A stretch of 64,000 bases of DNA from Penium margaritaceum. Its lineage: Eukaryota > Streptophyta > Zygnematophyceae > Desmidiales > Peniaceae. The stretch spans positions 133,293 to 197,292 of the forward strand of contig SZWC01002418.1 in NCBI GenBank assembly GCA_023375785.1. Direction: 5' to 3'. Positions 34,767 through 48,189 of the stretch are shown here, piece by piece; within the stretch, counting starts at the first letter, position 1, and each line of letters starts with the position of its first letter. The notes under the pieces were generated by a model that saw only the letters and a program-made list of their open reading frames with translations, ran no database searches and was not told the DNA's origin. A program made the translations under genes and the position numbers.

Positions 34767-37700
34767 TCTCTGGCTTGCTCCACCATTCTCTGGCTTGCTC
34801 TACTGTTCTCTGGATTCTCCGGCCTGCTCCACCTTTCTCTGGTTTGCTCCACCATTCTCTGGCTTTCTCCAACGTTCTCTGGCTTGCTCCACCGCTCTCG
34901 GGCTTGCTCCATCGTTCTCTGCCTTGCTCCACCATTCTCTGGCTTGCTCCACCATTCTCTGGCTTGCTCCGCCGTTTTCTGGCTTGCTCCACCGTACTCT
35001 GGCTTGCTCCATCATTCTTTGGCTTGCTCCATTGTTCTCTGGTTTGCTCCACCGTTCTCTTTCTTGCTCCACCTTTCCCTGGCTTGCCCCACCGTTCTCT
35101 GGCTTGCTCCACCATTCTATGGCTCGCTCCACCGTTCTCTGGCTTGCTCCACCATTCTCTGGCTTGCTCCACCGTTATCTGGCTTGCTCCACCTCTCTCT
35201 GGCTTGCTCTACCGTTCTCAGCTCTGCTCCATCATTATCTGGCCTGCTCCACCTTTCCCTGGCTTGCTCCCCCATTCTCTGGCTTTCTCCTCCCTTCTCT
35301 GGATTGCTCCACCTTTCCCTGGCTTGCTCCCCCATTCTCTGGCTTTCTCCTCCCTTCTCTGGCTTGCTCCACCTTTCTCTGGCTTGCTTCACCGTTCACT
35401 AGCTTGCTCCACTGATCTCAGGCTTGCTCCAACATTCTCTGGCCTGCTCCACCTTTCTCTGGCTTGCTCAACCTTTCTCTGGCTTGCTCCACCTTCTCTG
35501 GCTTGCTCCACCTTTCCCTGGTTTGCTCCACCTTTCTCTGGCTTGCTCCACCTTTCTCTTGCTTGCTGCACCTTTCCCTGGATTGCTACACCTTTCTCTT
35601 GCTTGCTCCACCATTCTCTGGATTGCTCAAATGGTCTCTGGCCTGCTCCACCGTTATCTGGCTTACTCTACCATACTCTGGCTTGCTTCACCATTCTCTG
35701 GCTTACTCCACCATTCCCTGGATTGCTCCACTTTTCTCTGGCTTGCTCCACCGTTCTCTGGCCTGCTCCACCGTTCTCCGGCATGCTCCACCATTCTGTG
35801 GCTTGCTCCATCATTCTCTGGCTTGCTCCACCATTTCATGGCTTGCTCCATTTCCTCTAGATTGCTCCACCGTTCACTGTCCTGCTCCACCTTTCTCTAG
35901 CCTGCTCCACCTTTCCCTGGATTGCTCCACTTTTCTCTGGCTTGCTCCACCGGTCTCTGGCCTGCTCCACCGTTATCTGGCTTACTCTACCATACTCTGG
36001 TTTGCTTCACCATTCTCTGGCTTACTCCACCATTCCCTGGATTGCTCCACTTTTCTCTGCCTTGCTCCACAGTTCTCTTGCTTGCTCTGCCTTTCTCTGA
36101 CTTCATCCACCGTTCTCTGGCTGGCTTGACCTTTTGCTGGCTTGTCCCACCATTCTCTGGCCTGATCCACATTTCTCTTGCCTGCTCCACCTTTCTTTGG
36201 CTTGATCCATCTTTCTCTGGCTTGCTCCACCTTTCTCTTGCTTGTTCCACCTTTCTCTGGCTTGCTCCACCTTTCTCTGGCTTGCCCCTCCGTTCGCTCT
36301 CTTACTCCACCATTCTCTGGCTTGCTCCACCATTCTCTGGCTTGATCCACCGGTCTTTGGCTTGCTCCACCATTCTCTGGCTTGCTCTACTGTTCTCTGG
36401 ATTCTCCGAATTGCTCCACCTTTCTCTGGTTTGCTCCACCGATCTCTGGCTTTCTCCACCGTTCTCTGGCTTGCTCCACCGTTCTCGGGCTTGCTCCACT
36501 GTTCTCTGCCTTGCTCCACCATTCTCTGGCTTGCTCCACCATTCTCTGGCTTGCTCCACCGTTTGCTGGCTTGCTCCACCGTACTCTGGCTTGCTCCATC
36601 ATTCTCTGGCTTGCTCCATTGTTCTCTGGTTTGCTCCACCGTTCTCTGGCTTGCTCCTCCTTTCCCTGGCTTACCCCACCGTTCTCTTGCTTGCTCCACC
36701 ATTCTATAGCTCGCTCCACCATTCTCTTGCTTGCTCCACGGTTCTCTGGATTGCTCCACCGTTATCTGGCTTGCTCCATCTCTCTGTGGCTTTCTCTACC
36801 GTTCTCTGGTCTGCTCCATCATTATCTGGCCTGCTCCACCTTTCTCTAGCTTGCTCCACCTTTCCCTGGCTTGTTCCCCCGTTCTCTGGCTTGCTCCTCC
36901 TTTCTCTGGCTTACCCCACCGTTCTCTTGCTTGCTCCACCTTTCTCTGGCTAGCTCCACCGTTCTCTGGCTTGCTCCACCGTTATCTGGCTTGCTCCATC
37001 TCTCTGTGGCTTTCTCTACCGTTCTCTGGTCTGCTCCATCATTATCTGGCCTGCTCCACCTTTCTCTAGCTTGCTCCACCTTTCCCTGGCTTGTTCCCCC
37101 GTTCTCTGGCTTTCTCCTCCCTTGTCTGGCTTGCTCCACCTTTCTCTGGCTTGCTTCACTGTTCTCTAGCTTGCTCCACTGATCTCAGGCTTGCTCCAAC
37201 ATTCTCTGGCCTGCTCCACCTTTCCCTGGCCTGCTCCACCTTTCTCTTGCCTGCTCCACCTTTCTCTGGCTTACTCCACCTTCTCTGGCTTGCTCCACCT
37301 TTCCCTGGTTTGCTCCACCTTTCTCTGGCTTGCTCCACCTTTCTCTCGCTTGCTGCACCTTTCCCTGGCTTGCTCCACCTTTCTCTGGCTTGCTCCACCT
37401 TTCTCTCGCTTGCTCCACCTTTCTCTAGCCTGCTCTACCTTTCTCTGACTTGCTCCACCTGTCCCTGGCTTGCTCCACCGTTCCCTGGCTTGCTCCACCT
37501 TTCTCTTGCTTGCTCCACCTTTCTCTAACTTGCTCCACCTTTTTTCATCCGAATTTCCCTGGCTCGCTCCACCTTTCTCTGGCTTGATCCACCTTTCCCT
37601 GGCTTTGTCCACCTTTCTCTGGCTTTCTCCACCTTTTTCTGGCTTGCTCTGCTGTTCTCAGACTTGCTCTACATTTCTCTGGCTTGCTCCACCTTTCTCT

Positions 37701-40700
37701 GGCTTGTTCTACCTTTCTCTGGCATACTCAACCTTTCTCTTGCATGCTTCGCCTTTCCCTGGCCTGGTTTACCGTTATCTGGCTTGCTCCACCTTTCTCT
37801 GGCTTGCTCCACCTTTCTCTCGCTTGCTCCACCTTTCTCTGGCTTGCTCCACCTTTCTCTGGCTTACTCCACCATTCTCTGGATTGCTCAACCGTTCTCT
37901 GGCCTGCTCCACCGTTATCTGGCTTACTCCACCGCACTCTGGCTTGCTCCACCATTCCCTGGCTTGCTTTACTATTATCTGGCTTGCTCCACCTTTCTCT
38001 GGCTAGCTCCACCGTTCTCTGGCTTGCTCCATCGTTCTCGGACATGCTCTTCCATTCTCTGGCTTGCTCCATTATTCTCTGGCTTGCTCCACCATTTTAT
38101 GGCTTGCTCCACCTTCCTCTGGATTGCTCTACCGTTCTCTGTCCTGCTCCACCTTTCTTTGGCCTGCTCCACCTTTCTCTAGATTTCTCCTCTTTTCTCT
38201 GGATTGCTCGACCTTTCTCTGGCTTTCTCCACCCTTCTCTGGCTTGCTCCAACTATCTCTGTCTTGCTCTACCATTCTCTGACTTTCTCCACCATTCTAT
38301 AGCTTTCTCCACCGTACCCTGGCTTTCCCCACCGTTCTCTGGCTTGCTCCACCTTTCTCTGGCTCGCTCCACCTTTGTTTGATTTGCTCCATCTTTCTCT
38401 GGCTTTCCCCGCCCTTCCCTGTACCTTTCTCTGGCTTGCTCCACCTTCCTCTGGCTTGCTCCACCTTTCTCTAGCTCGGTCCACCGTTCTCTGACTTGCT
38501 CCACCCTTCTCTTGCTTGCTCCACCATTTTCTGGCTTCCTGCATCTCTCTCTGGCTTTCTCCACCCTTCTCTCGCTTGCTCCAACTATCTCTGTCTTGCT
38601 CTACCATTCTCTGACTTTCTCCACCATTCTATAGCTTGCTCCACCGTACCCTGGCTTTCCCAACCGTTCTCTGGCTTGCTCCACCTTCCTCTGGCTTGCT
38701 CCACCTTTCTCTAGCTCGGTCCACCGTTCTCTGACTTGCTCCACCCTTCTCTTGCTTGCTCCACCATTTTCTGGCTTCCTGCATCTCTCTCTGGCTTTCT
38801 CCACCCTTCTCTCGCTTGCTCCAACTATCTCTGTCTTGCTCTACCATTCTCTGACTTTCTCCACCATTCTATAGCTTGCTCCACCGTACCCTGGCTTTCC
38901 CAACCGTTCTCTGGCTTGCTCCACCTTCCTCTGGCTTGCTCCACCTTTCTCTAGCTCGGTCCACCGTTCTCTGACTTGCTCCACCCTTCTCTTGCTTGCT
39001 CCACCATTTTCTGGCTTCCTGCATCTCTCTCTGGCTTTCTCCACCCTTCTCTGGCTTGCTCCACCGTTCTCTGGCTTTCTCCATCCTTTTCTGACTTGCG
39101 TCACCTTTTTCTGGCTTACTCTAACTTTTCCTGGCTTGCTCCACCTTTCCCTGGCTTGCTCCACCTTACCTGGCTTGCTCCACAGTTCTCTGGCTTGCTC
39201 CACCTTTCCCTGGCTTGCTCTACCTTTCTCTGACTTACTCCACCTATCCCTGGCTTGCTCCACCTTTCCCTGGCTTGCTCCAACTTTCTTGGGCTTGCTC
39301 TACCTTCCTCTGGCTTGCTCCACTTTTCCCTGGCATGCTCAACCTTTCTCTGGCTTGCTCCACCTTTCCCTGGCTTGCTTGACCTTTCTCTGGCTTGCTC
39401 CACGTCTTTCTGGCTTACTCCGCCTTTCTTCCGCTTGCTCTAACTTTCTCTGCTTTGCTCCGTCTTTCTCTCGCTTGCTCACCCTTTCTCTGGCTTGCTC
39501 CACATTTCTCTGGCCTGCTCCACCATTCTCTGGCTTGCTCCACCGTTTCCTGGCTTGCTCCACCTTTCTTTCGCTTGTTCCATCTTCCTCTGGCTGACTC
39601 AAACTTTCTGTGTCTTGGTCCACCGTTCTCTGGCTTGCTCCACCATTCTCTGGTTTACTCCACCGTACTCTGGCTTGCTCCACCGTTCTCTGGCTTGCTC
39701 CATCGTTCTCTGGCTTGCTTCGCCTTCCTCTGGTTTGCTCCACCTTTCTCTGGCTTGATCCACCGTTATCTGGGTTGCCCCACCACTCTCTGGCTTGCTC
39801 CACCTTTCCCTGGCTTGCTCCACTATTCTCTGGCTTGCTCCACCTTTCTTTGGCTTGCTCCACCTTTCTCTAGCATGCTCCACCTTTCTCTGGCTTGCTC
39901 CACCGTTCTCTGGCTTGCTCCACCTTTCTCTGGCTTGCTCCACCGTTATCTGGGTTGCCCCACCACTCTCTGGCTTGCTCCACCTTTCCCTGGCTTGCTC
40001 CACTATTCTCTGGCTTGCTCCACCTTTCTTTGGCTTGCTCCACCTTTCTCTAGCATGCTCCACCTTTTTATGGATTGCTCCACCTTTCTCTGGCTTGCTC
40101 CACCTTTCTCTGGCTTGCTCCTCCTTTCTCAGGCTTGCTCCACCTTTCCCTGGCTTGCTCCACTTTTCTCAGGCTTGCTCCACCATTCTCTGGCTTGCTC
40201 ATCCTTTCTCTGGCTTGCTCCAACTTTCTCTTGCATACTCAACCTTTCTCTGGCCTGCTCTACTGTTCTCTGGCTTGCTCCACCGTTCTCTGGCTTGCTC
40301 CACCTTCCTCTTGCTTGCTACACCTTTCTCTGGCTTGCTCCACCTTTCTCTGGCTTGCTCCACCGTTCTCTGGATTGCGCAACTATCCTCTGGCTTCCTC
40401 CACCATTATCTGGCCTACTCCACCGCACTCTGGCTTGCTCCACCGTTCCCTGGCTTGCTTTACCATTATCTGGCTTTCTCCACCTTTCTCTGGCTAGCTC
40501 CACCGTTCTCTGGCTTGCTCCACCGTTCTCTGGCATGCTCTTCCATTCTCTGGCTTGGTCCACCATTTTATGGCTTGCTCCACCTTCTTCTGGATTGCTC
40601 CACCATTTTCTGTCCTGCTCCACCTTTCTTTGGCCTGCTCCACCTTTCTCTGGCTTGCTCCACCTTTCTCTGAATTGCTCCACATTCATCTTGCTTGGTC

Positions 40701-43700
40701 TGCCTTTCTCTGACTTGCTCCACCGTTCTCTGGCTTGCTCCACCTGTCACTGGCTTGTTCTACCATTCTCTTGCCTGATTAACCTTGCGCTTGCCTGCTC
40801 CTCCTTCCTTTGGCTTGCTCCACCTTTCTCTGGCTTGCTCCACCTTTCTCTGGCTTGCTGCACCCTTTTCTGGCTTGCTCCACCTTTCCCTGCCTTGCTC
40901 CACCGTTCGCTGTCTTACTCCACCATTCTCTGGTTTGCTCCACCATTCTCTGGATTGCTCCGCCGTTCTCTGGCTTGCTCAACCGCACCCTGGCTTGCTC
41001 CACTGTTCCCTGGCTTGATCTACTGTTCTCTGGATTTCTCCACTTTTCTCCGGATTGCTCCACCTTTCTCTTGCTTGCTCCACTGTTCTCTGGCTTGCTT
41101 CACCGTTCTCAGGCTTCCTCCACCATTATCTGCATTGCTCCACCGTTCTCTGCCTTGCTCCACCATTCTCTGGGTGGCTCCACCATTCTCTGGCTTTGTC
41201 CGCCATTCTCTGGCTTGTTCCACCAATCTCTGGCCTGCTCAACCATTCTCTAGATTGCTCCACTGTTCTCTGGCTTACTCCACCTTCTTTGGCTTGATCC
41301 ACCTTTCTCTGGCTTGCTCCACCGTTCTCTGGCGTGGTCCACCATTCTTTGGCCTGCTCCACCATTCTCTGGCTTGCTCCACCGTTCTCTGGCTTGCTCC
41401 ACCGTTGTCTGGCTTGCTCCACATGTCTCTGGCTTGCTCTACCATTCCCTGGCCTGCTCCATCTTTATCTGGCCTGCTCCACCTTTCTCTGGCTTGCTCC
41501 ACCTTTCACTGGCTTTCTCCCCCGTTCTCTGGCTTTCTCCACTCGTCTCTGGCATGCTCCACCTTTCTCTGGTTTGCTCCACCGTTCTCTGACTTGCTCC
41601 ACCGTTCTCTAGCTTGCTCCAACATTTTCTGGCATGCTCCACCTTTCCCTGGCCTGCTCCACCTTTCTCTGACTTGCTCCACCTTTCTCTGGCTTTCTCC
41701 ACCTTCTCTGGCTTGCTCCACCTTTCTATGGCTTGCTTCACCTTTCTCTGGCTTGCTCAACTGTTCTCTAGCTTGCTCCACCATTCACAGGCTTGCTCCA
41801 CCTTTTTCTGGCTTGCTCCACCGTTCTCTTGCCTGCTCCACCTTTCTCTGGCTTACTTCTCCTTTCTCTGGCTTTCTCCACCTTTCTTTGTCATGCTCCA
41901 ACTTTATATGGCTTGCTCCACCTTTCTCTGGCTTGCTCCACCCTTCCCTGGCTTGCTCCATCGTTCTGTGGCTTGCTCCACCATTCTTTGACTTGCTTCA
42001 CCTTTCTTTGGCTTGCTCCTCCTTTCCTTGGCTTGTTCCACATTTCTCAGGCTTTCTCCACCTTTCTCTGGGTTGCTCCACCGTTCTCTGGCTTGCTCCA
42101 CCGTTTCATGCTTGCTCCAATGGTCTTTGGCTTGCTCCACATTTCTCTGGCTTGCTCCACCTTTCCCTGGCTTGTTCAACCTTTCACTGACTTGCTCCAC
42201 CGTTCTCTGGCTTGCTCCACCTTTCTCTGGCTTGCTCCACACTTCTCTGGCTTGCACCAAATACTTCTGGCTTTATCCACCTTTCCTTGGCTTGCTTCAC
42301 CTTTCTCTGGCTTGCTCCACCAATCTCTGGCTTGCTCCACCTTTCTCTGGCTCGATTCACCTTTCTCTGGCTTGCTCTACCTTTCTATGGCTTTCTCCAC
42401 CGTTCTATGGCTTGCTCCACCATTCTCTGGCTTGCTCCACCTTTCTCTGGCTTGCGCCACACTTCTCTGGCTTGCACCAAATACTTCTGGCTTTATCCAC
42501 CTTTCCTTGGCTTGCTTCACCTTTCTCTGGCTTGCTCCACCAATCTCTGGCTTGCTCCACCTTTCTCTGTCTTGCTTCACCTTTCTCTGGCTTGCACCAC
42601 CTCTCTATGGCTTGCTCCATTGTTCTCTGGCTTGCTCCACCGTTCTTTGTCTTGCACCACCTTTCTCTGGCTTACTCTATCTTTCCGTGGCTTGCTCCAC
42701 CTTTCTCTGGCTTTCTCCATCGTTCTCTTCCTTGCTCCACTTTTCTTTGGCATAAGCTAACATTATCTGGCTTGCTCCACCTTTCTCTGGCTTTCTCCAC
42801 ATTTCCATGACCTGCTCCACCTTTTTCTGGCCTGCTCCACCTTTCAATGGAATGCTCCACCTATTTTGGCTTGCTCCACCGTTCTCTGGATTACTCCACC
42901 TTTCTCTGGCTCGATTCACCTTTCTCTGGCTTGCTCTACCTTTCTATGGCTTTCTCTACCGTTCTATGGCTTGCTCCACCATTCTCTGGCATGCTCTTCC
43001 TTTCTCCGGCTTGCTCCAGTTTTCCCTGGCTTGCTCCACCTTTCTCTGGCTTGCTCCACCTTTCTCTGGCTTGTTCCACCTTTCTCTGGCGTTCTCCACC
43101 TTTTTCTGGCTTGCTCCTCCTTTCTATGGCTTCCTCCACTTCTCGCTGGCTTGCTCCACCGTTCTCTGGCTTGCTCCACCGTTTTCTGGCTTGCGCAATC
43201 TTTCTCTTGCTTGCTCTCCGTTTTCTGGCATACACCAGCTTTCTCTGGCTTGCTCCATTTTTCCCTGGCTTGCTCCACCATTCTCAGACTTGCTCCACCT
43301 TTCTCTAGCTTGCTCCACCTTTCCTTGGCTTCCTCCACCTTTCTCAGGCTTGCTCCATATTTCTCTGGCTTGCTCCACATTTCCCTGGCATGCTCCACCT
43401 TTCTGTGGCTTGCTCCACCTTTCCCTGGCGTGCTCCACCTTCCTTTGGCTTACTCCACCTTTCTCTGGATTGTTCCACCTTTCTTTGGCTTGCTCCACCT
43501 TTCTCTGGCTTGCTCCACCTTTCCCTGGCTTGCTCCACATTTCTCTGGATTGCTCCAACTTTCTCTGGCTTGCTTTGCCTTTCCCTGGCTTGCTCCACCT
43601 TTCTCTGGCTTGCCCCACCTTTATCTAGCTTGCTCCACCTTTCTCTGGCTTCCTCCACCGTTATCTAGCTTGCTCCACCGTACTCTGGCTTGCTCCACCA

Positions 43701-44705
43701 TTCTCTGTCTTTCTCCACCGTCCTCTGGCTTGCTCCACGTTTTTCCTGGCTTGCTCCACCTTTCTCTAGCCTGCTCTGGCTTTCTCTGGCTTGCTTCACC
43801 TTTCTCTGCCTTGCTCCACCTTTCTCTGGCTTGCTCCACCTTTCACTGGCTTGATCCACCTTTCACTGGCATACTCCACCTTTCTGTGGCCTGCTCCACC
43901 TTTCTCTGGCCTTCTCCACTGTTCTCTGGCCTGCTTCACCGTTCTCTGGCTTGCTCCACCTTTCTCTCGCTTGCTCCACCTTTCTCTGGCTTGCTCCACC
44001 ATTCTCTGGCTTGCTCCACTTTTCTCTGGCTTGGTCCACCGTTCTCTGGCTTGCTCCATCGTTCTCTGACTTGATCGACTGTACTGTGGCTTGCTCCATC
44101 ATTCTCTTGCTTGCTGCACCATTCTCTGGATTGGTCCACCTTTCTCTGGCTTGCTCCACCTTTCTCTAGCTTGCTCCACCGTTTTCTGGCATGCTCCACC
44201 GTTCTCTTGCTTGCTTAACCATTCTCTGGCTTGCTCCATCATTCTCTTGCTTGCTCCACCTTACTCTGGACTGCTCCACCGTTCTCTGGCCTACTCACCT
44301 TTCTCTGGCCTTCTTCACCTTTCTCTGGCTTGCTCCACTGTTCGCTGGCTTGCTCCACCGTTCTCTGGCTTGCTCAACCGTTCTCTAGCTTGCTCCACCT
44401 TTCTTTGGCTTGCTCCAACTTTCCCTGGCTTGCTCCACCTTTCCCCCGCTTGCTCCACCTTTCTCTGGCTTGCTCCACCATTCTCTGGCTTGCTGCACCA
44501 TTTCATGCTGGCTCCACCGTTCTCTGGATTGCTCCACCTTTCTCTGGCTTGGTCCACCTTTCCTTGGCTTGCTCCACCTTTCTCCGGCTCGCTTCATCGT
44601 TCTCTGGCTTGCTCCACCTTTCCGTGGATTCCGCCACCTTTCTCTGGCTTGCTCCGCATTTCTCTGGATTTCTGCACCATTCCCTGGCTGGCTCCACCTT
44701 TCTCT
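34767..44705 (-). repeat. 20-bp satellite array, block 7 (minus orientation)
   Basis: About 500 monomers read TTTCTCTGGCTTGCTCCACC on the plus strand. Long-range repeats are visible. A variant string around CTGTTCTCTGGATTCTCC occurs at about 34800 and 36388. The CGTTATCTGGCTTACTC string occurs near 35651, 35971 and 37913. A 180-bp duplication covers 39741-40070 and a 220-bp one, containing CACCAAATACTTCTGGC, covers 42250-42500. Very long plus-strand open frames (for example 39395-42190) are products of the stop-free unit. The array ends exactly at the TCTCT target site of element B. Confidence 0.95.
38432..39051 (-). repeat. 240-bp higher-order repeat (12 monomers) in satellite
   Basis: A 240-bp block with distinctive variants (GGCTTCCTGCATCTCTCTC, TAGCTCGGTCCACC, CTTTCCCAACCG) is repeated about 2.6 times with no visible difference until its last bases, with a more diverged relative at about 38248-38335. 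The uniformity points to recent unequal exchange. Confidence 0.92.
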
Positions 44706-45287
44706 TGTCATAATATTGAAGTCAACACTGACATCATCCCTCGGAATATGCAAGCTCTGAATATGGTTCAGTTTCCGTACCAAACCAACACGAACCACCT
44801 TGCCAACGGATTGTTGGTCACAATTTAGGACCCAGTGGGGGGCCGCCCCTGATAACTGCGATCACGTCGCAACCACGTCTGGCTAGCGGAAAAGAAGCTG
44901 TTGCTCTGATTTTTTCCTGTTCTGCAATACATTACTGAGAATGTTCATCCCTTTAGGTTAACCAGAACAGTCTTCTTCGCTCTGTTCCATATTTGTTCTG
45001 CATCTTCTTCGCTGTGTCTTCTCCCTACTCATCTTTCGCTCACGAATCCTCATTATTCAATCCAAGTCCTTTGCTCTGCTCCACTCTCACTCAGTGCTCA
45101 ACTCTTCGCCTCTGATCTTGACCTTCTCGCCAAACTCATTCCTCTGTCATACTTACTAAGCCACCTTCCACATCTTGCTTTCTGACTACCTCCTAGCTCT
45201 GCTTAACTTCTCTACACAAAGCTACACATCTAGCTGCTTCTACCTGCTTCTGCCGCTGGTCACCCAACCCACTCCATTCTTCTGACA
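44706..45287 (+). mobile_element. 5' LTR of element B1
   Basis: 582 bp, starting TGTCATAATATTG and ending CCATTCTTCTGACA. It aligns with the 3' LTR at 51874 and with the B2 LTR at about 56107, sharing CCACCTTGCCAACGGATT and GAATGTTCATCCC or close forms. Confidence 0.9.
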
Positions 45288-45306
45288 TGGTATAAGAGTG
45301 TCAGGC
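45288..45306 (+). other. Primer-binding site of element B1
   Basis: TGGTATAAGAGTGTCAGG directly follows the LTR. It is close to the initiator-Met primer site TGGTATCAGAGC. The B2 copy (56686-56703) reads TGGTATCTGAGCATCAGG. Confidence 0.75.
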
Positions 45307-47151
45307 AACATTGCCTGGTGATTACTGGCAAAGTCAACATTTTGCAGGAATCATCACTGCTCCCACCAGCCTCTCTCAAGCCCAACTTCCGCTGCTTCCT
45401 CCGTAAGTGACATCACCAATGACACGACGACTGTTCTTAAGCTGTGGAGGTTGTGTTCATTGTGACCAAGCCCTACGTGCATTCTCATGCCCGTGGCAAA
45501 CGTCTGGTGATTCCCTACCGTCAAACAGCTACCAGTAGCGTTCAAGCCGCCTTCTATCGCCAGCTTTGTTGAAGCTTCCTGCCAATGCTCACTTTCTCCA
45601 CTATCACTCAGCTGCTCCTCGCCCTCCACTAACACATTCTTCTCTGCAGCCTCAACCTGTCGTCCTCTATTTTGTACAACTTTCATTGCTCCAAAGTGAC
45701 CCCGTATCAGAAACGCGACCTCATCTACCGCCTCTTCCTCTCGCAGCACCTTCCAACCCTTCTCCTTCTTTAACTGCTCCAGGACTACTCACCGGCCTCA
45801 TCTGCATCATCGTCGCCGTCATTCCTTTTTGCAACCTCCTTCTCATATATGCCGAATCAGTTCCTCGAGCCGCTTCCTTGTGCCACCCTCTTGTTCTCTT
45901 GAGTAGCAGAAGTTGCATGTTCCATCAGGATACTGGACACCACCAGTCTCCCTGCTTGTCGGTCTCGAGCCAACCGGGGGCACAAGCCGTCACTCTCCTG
46001 ACTCCAGCATACAGGCTCTGCTTCAATTCCCTCCTCTGTTTGTCAGGATAACGGACACCACCAGCTCCGCTGCTCGTCGGTCTCGTGCAAAAACTCGTGA
46101 AACAAGCCACCCATCTCCTAACATCATAAGTCCTCTCCTCCATCCATGTCCCTCCCGCCAACTCCATCCTTCTCCATGCTACCGGATTCTCCTCTCAGCA
46201 TCAACCTCTCACCACGTTAACTCCTCCTTTACAGCTCTCCTCCTCTGCCTCATCATCATCCGCGTTCTTCAGCTGTGCGCGAGGTCTTGCCCCTGCACCC
46301 ACTTTATCAACAATTATTCCTCCGCCATCACCTTCTTCATTCGCTCGACACAAGGATCCGCCCAGTCGTACCATCCTCGTTGCGACGGCCTACGCCCATA
46401 CCGAATCTTCCGCAGTGCACGCGGCTTGCCCCTGCGCCTACACATTGGTATCATCTTCCTCCGCCATCATCAGCAGCTTCAGCATCTGTGACTGGTACAA
46501 GGATCTGCACGTGCCACCTGCCCACCTTGCAGCGGCATGCACCCACGCCGGTAGCAGATTTCTCGCGGCACATTGGCTCAAGTCTTCACCTTGTCACATC
46601 TCTCCTCCCCTACTTGCACAGCGTACGAGGTTTGCCCCTGCGCCCATTTCATTACTTCTATACAAGCACCTACAGTCATCATTATCCACTCGGCACCAGG
46701 AGCTGCCTGGCCAAACAGCCAGCATCGCGGCCGCCTACACCCACGCTGATTCATCTCCAGTGTACGTAGTTCCACCCCTGCACTCAAGCTTCTGCATCCA
46801 TGCCTTCTTCCCCTCTGTTCTTCTCCTTCCTTTTGCACTAGCATTGGGATCCGCCCTGTAACACCGCCAATCTCACGGTAACCTGCGTCCTCGCCACTTG
46901 TCAGCAGCAGCAGGTCTCCCTCTCGCCAGAGCATCGGACACCACCAGTCATACTGCTCGTCGAGCTCGAGCAAACTGGGGCACAAGCCGTCACTCCACCA
47001 GAGAAAGTGGAAGTTCGTGCTTGTTGAGTACCTCCTTCTTGCACACGTGGACACGACACCCACATCCTTCTCCCATCAGCACCAGCATTCATGACCGAAG
47101 CCAGTGAAAAAAGGCACAGGTAAAACGCCACTAGAACCGGACACCACCCGT
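45307..47151 (+). mobile_element. Leader region of element B1, built of reiterated modules
   Basis: This stretch holds no recognisable protein domain. It is made partly of two repeated modules. Module X (core GGACACCACCAGTC, then GTCGGTCTCGAGCCAAC, then CACAAGCCGTCACTC) occurs near 45933, 46046 and 46926, and once more at 47138 where element D split it. Module Y (core GCGTACGAGGTTTGCCCCTG) occurs near 46276, 46411, 46621 and 46760. Open frames such as 45913-46491 and 46275-46769 overlap these modules on both strands, and I see no sign that any of them is a real gene. Confidence 0.6.
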
Positions 47152-47897
47152 TATCAGGAAAATGCAGCTGCTGCTATTGAGTGGACGCGGTCACAATGAC
47201 GAGCGTTAGAGTTCAGGGTGCAGAACAAGCAGATGCAGTGCAGAAACGGCGACGTTAAGTGGAATGGAACTGAAAGAGGAGGAAGAGCAAAGCAATGAGT
47301 TCTGGGTGCAGCACCGAGGGTTCGGACACTGAGGATTGGGTGTCTTGAGTGGACGCAGCACTTTGGAGCGAAGGACGGAAGCTTCCTTAAAGGTACGCAC
47401 GTTGCTGATGTATGAGTGACGTTAGCAGCAAAGGAGTGAGCGCAGTGCGGGAGCACAGGCGTTGAGAGGCCATGCAGACAGAGAGACTGGAGGTGGCCCA
47501 AAGGGCGAGCCTGAAGAGGAATCTAATGGATTGATTACTCAAAATAATGCAAGCAATACAAATAGGTAGTGTCCTAGCCTAGTGCACTTTGTTGAACGGG
47601 CACAAGAGTGACGTGGTGACTCGGGCTGGAGAGAAGAAGGAGCGCCTCGAGACCATGATGCGGCTTTGCTAGCCGTACGCATAGGGGAGTGACGTGCGTA
47701 GGGGCGATCTCCGCAAGTGCATTCGCCTTGACCGTTGTTGCACAAAACTGTTCGCTTGGTCTTGGCGAGGCTTGCACGTTGGTCGTGAGACCATTCGCAC
47801 ATTTGGTTGTGTCTCTTCGGAGATGAACCTGCGCCGTCACTCTTTATTTAATCACTGGCTGCACCCCTTGAAGCGATATCCGAGATAACATCCGACA
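47152..47897 (-). mobile_element. 3' LTR of element D
   Basis: 746 bp. On the minus strand it starts TGTCGGATGTTATCTCGG and aligns end to end with the 5' LTR at 50338-51080, with shared strings such as GATTGGGTGTCTTGAGTGG on the plus strand (47334 and 50520). Confidence 0.9.
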
Positions 47898-47905
47898 CCC
47901 CCCTT
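47898..47905 (-). other. Polypurine tract of element D
   Basis: On the minus strand AAGGGGGG lies directly before the LTR start TGTCGG, the normal position of the plus-strand primer. Confidence 0.8.
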
Positions 47906-48189
47906 AGATCAAAAGAGGGGTGCAAGCCTTGAAGGGCAGTGTTGGGAGTCCTGCTGCTGGAAGGGCACAGCACAGAGAGACCTTGGGAGGTTTTGGAGGT
48001 GGTGGTCGCCTCAGCACCAGGTTGTAAAGTCAGGAGAGAAATCCTAGGCTTTGCAATAGTTTCTGGGCAGAGACAGTGAGTGTTGTGGAGGAAGGGGTTT
48101 CGGTAGAGGTGGGTGCGTAGGTTGTCAGTGGTGCCGGGGCAGTGTCAGCAGGTTTGCTGTGATGTGGGTCAGGCTTGCAGTAGGAAGCA

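Noticed and set aside
39395-42190. 931-codon plus-strand open frame, leucine/cysteine/proline-rich, resembling a multi-pass membrane protein
   Set aside because: The hydrophobic pattern is the fixed translation of TTTCTCTGGCTTGCTCCACC. No non-repeat residues support a gene.
46275-46861. Overlapping open frames in the B1 leader as possible host genes
   Set aside because: They overlap reiterated leader modules, occur on both strands, and show no domain. The same DNA is present in C-family relics.
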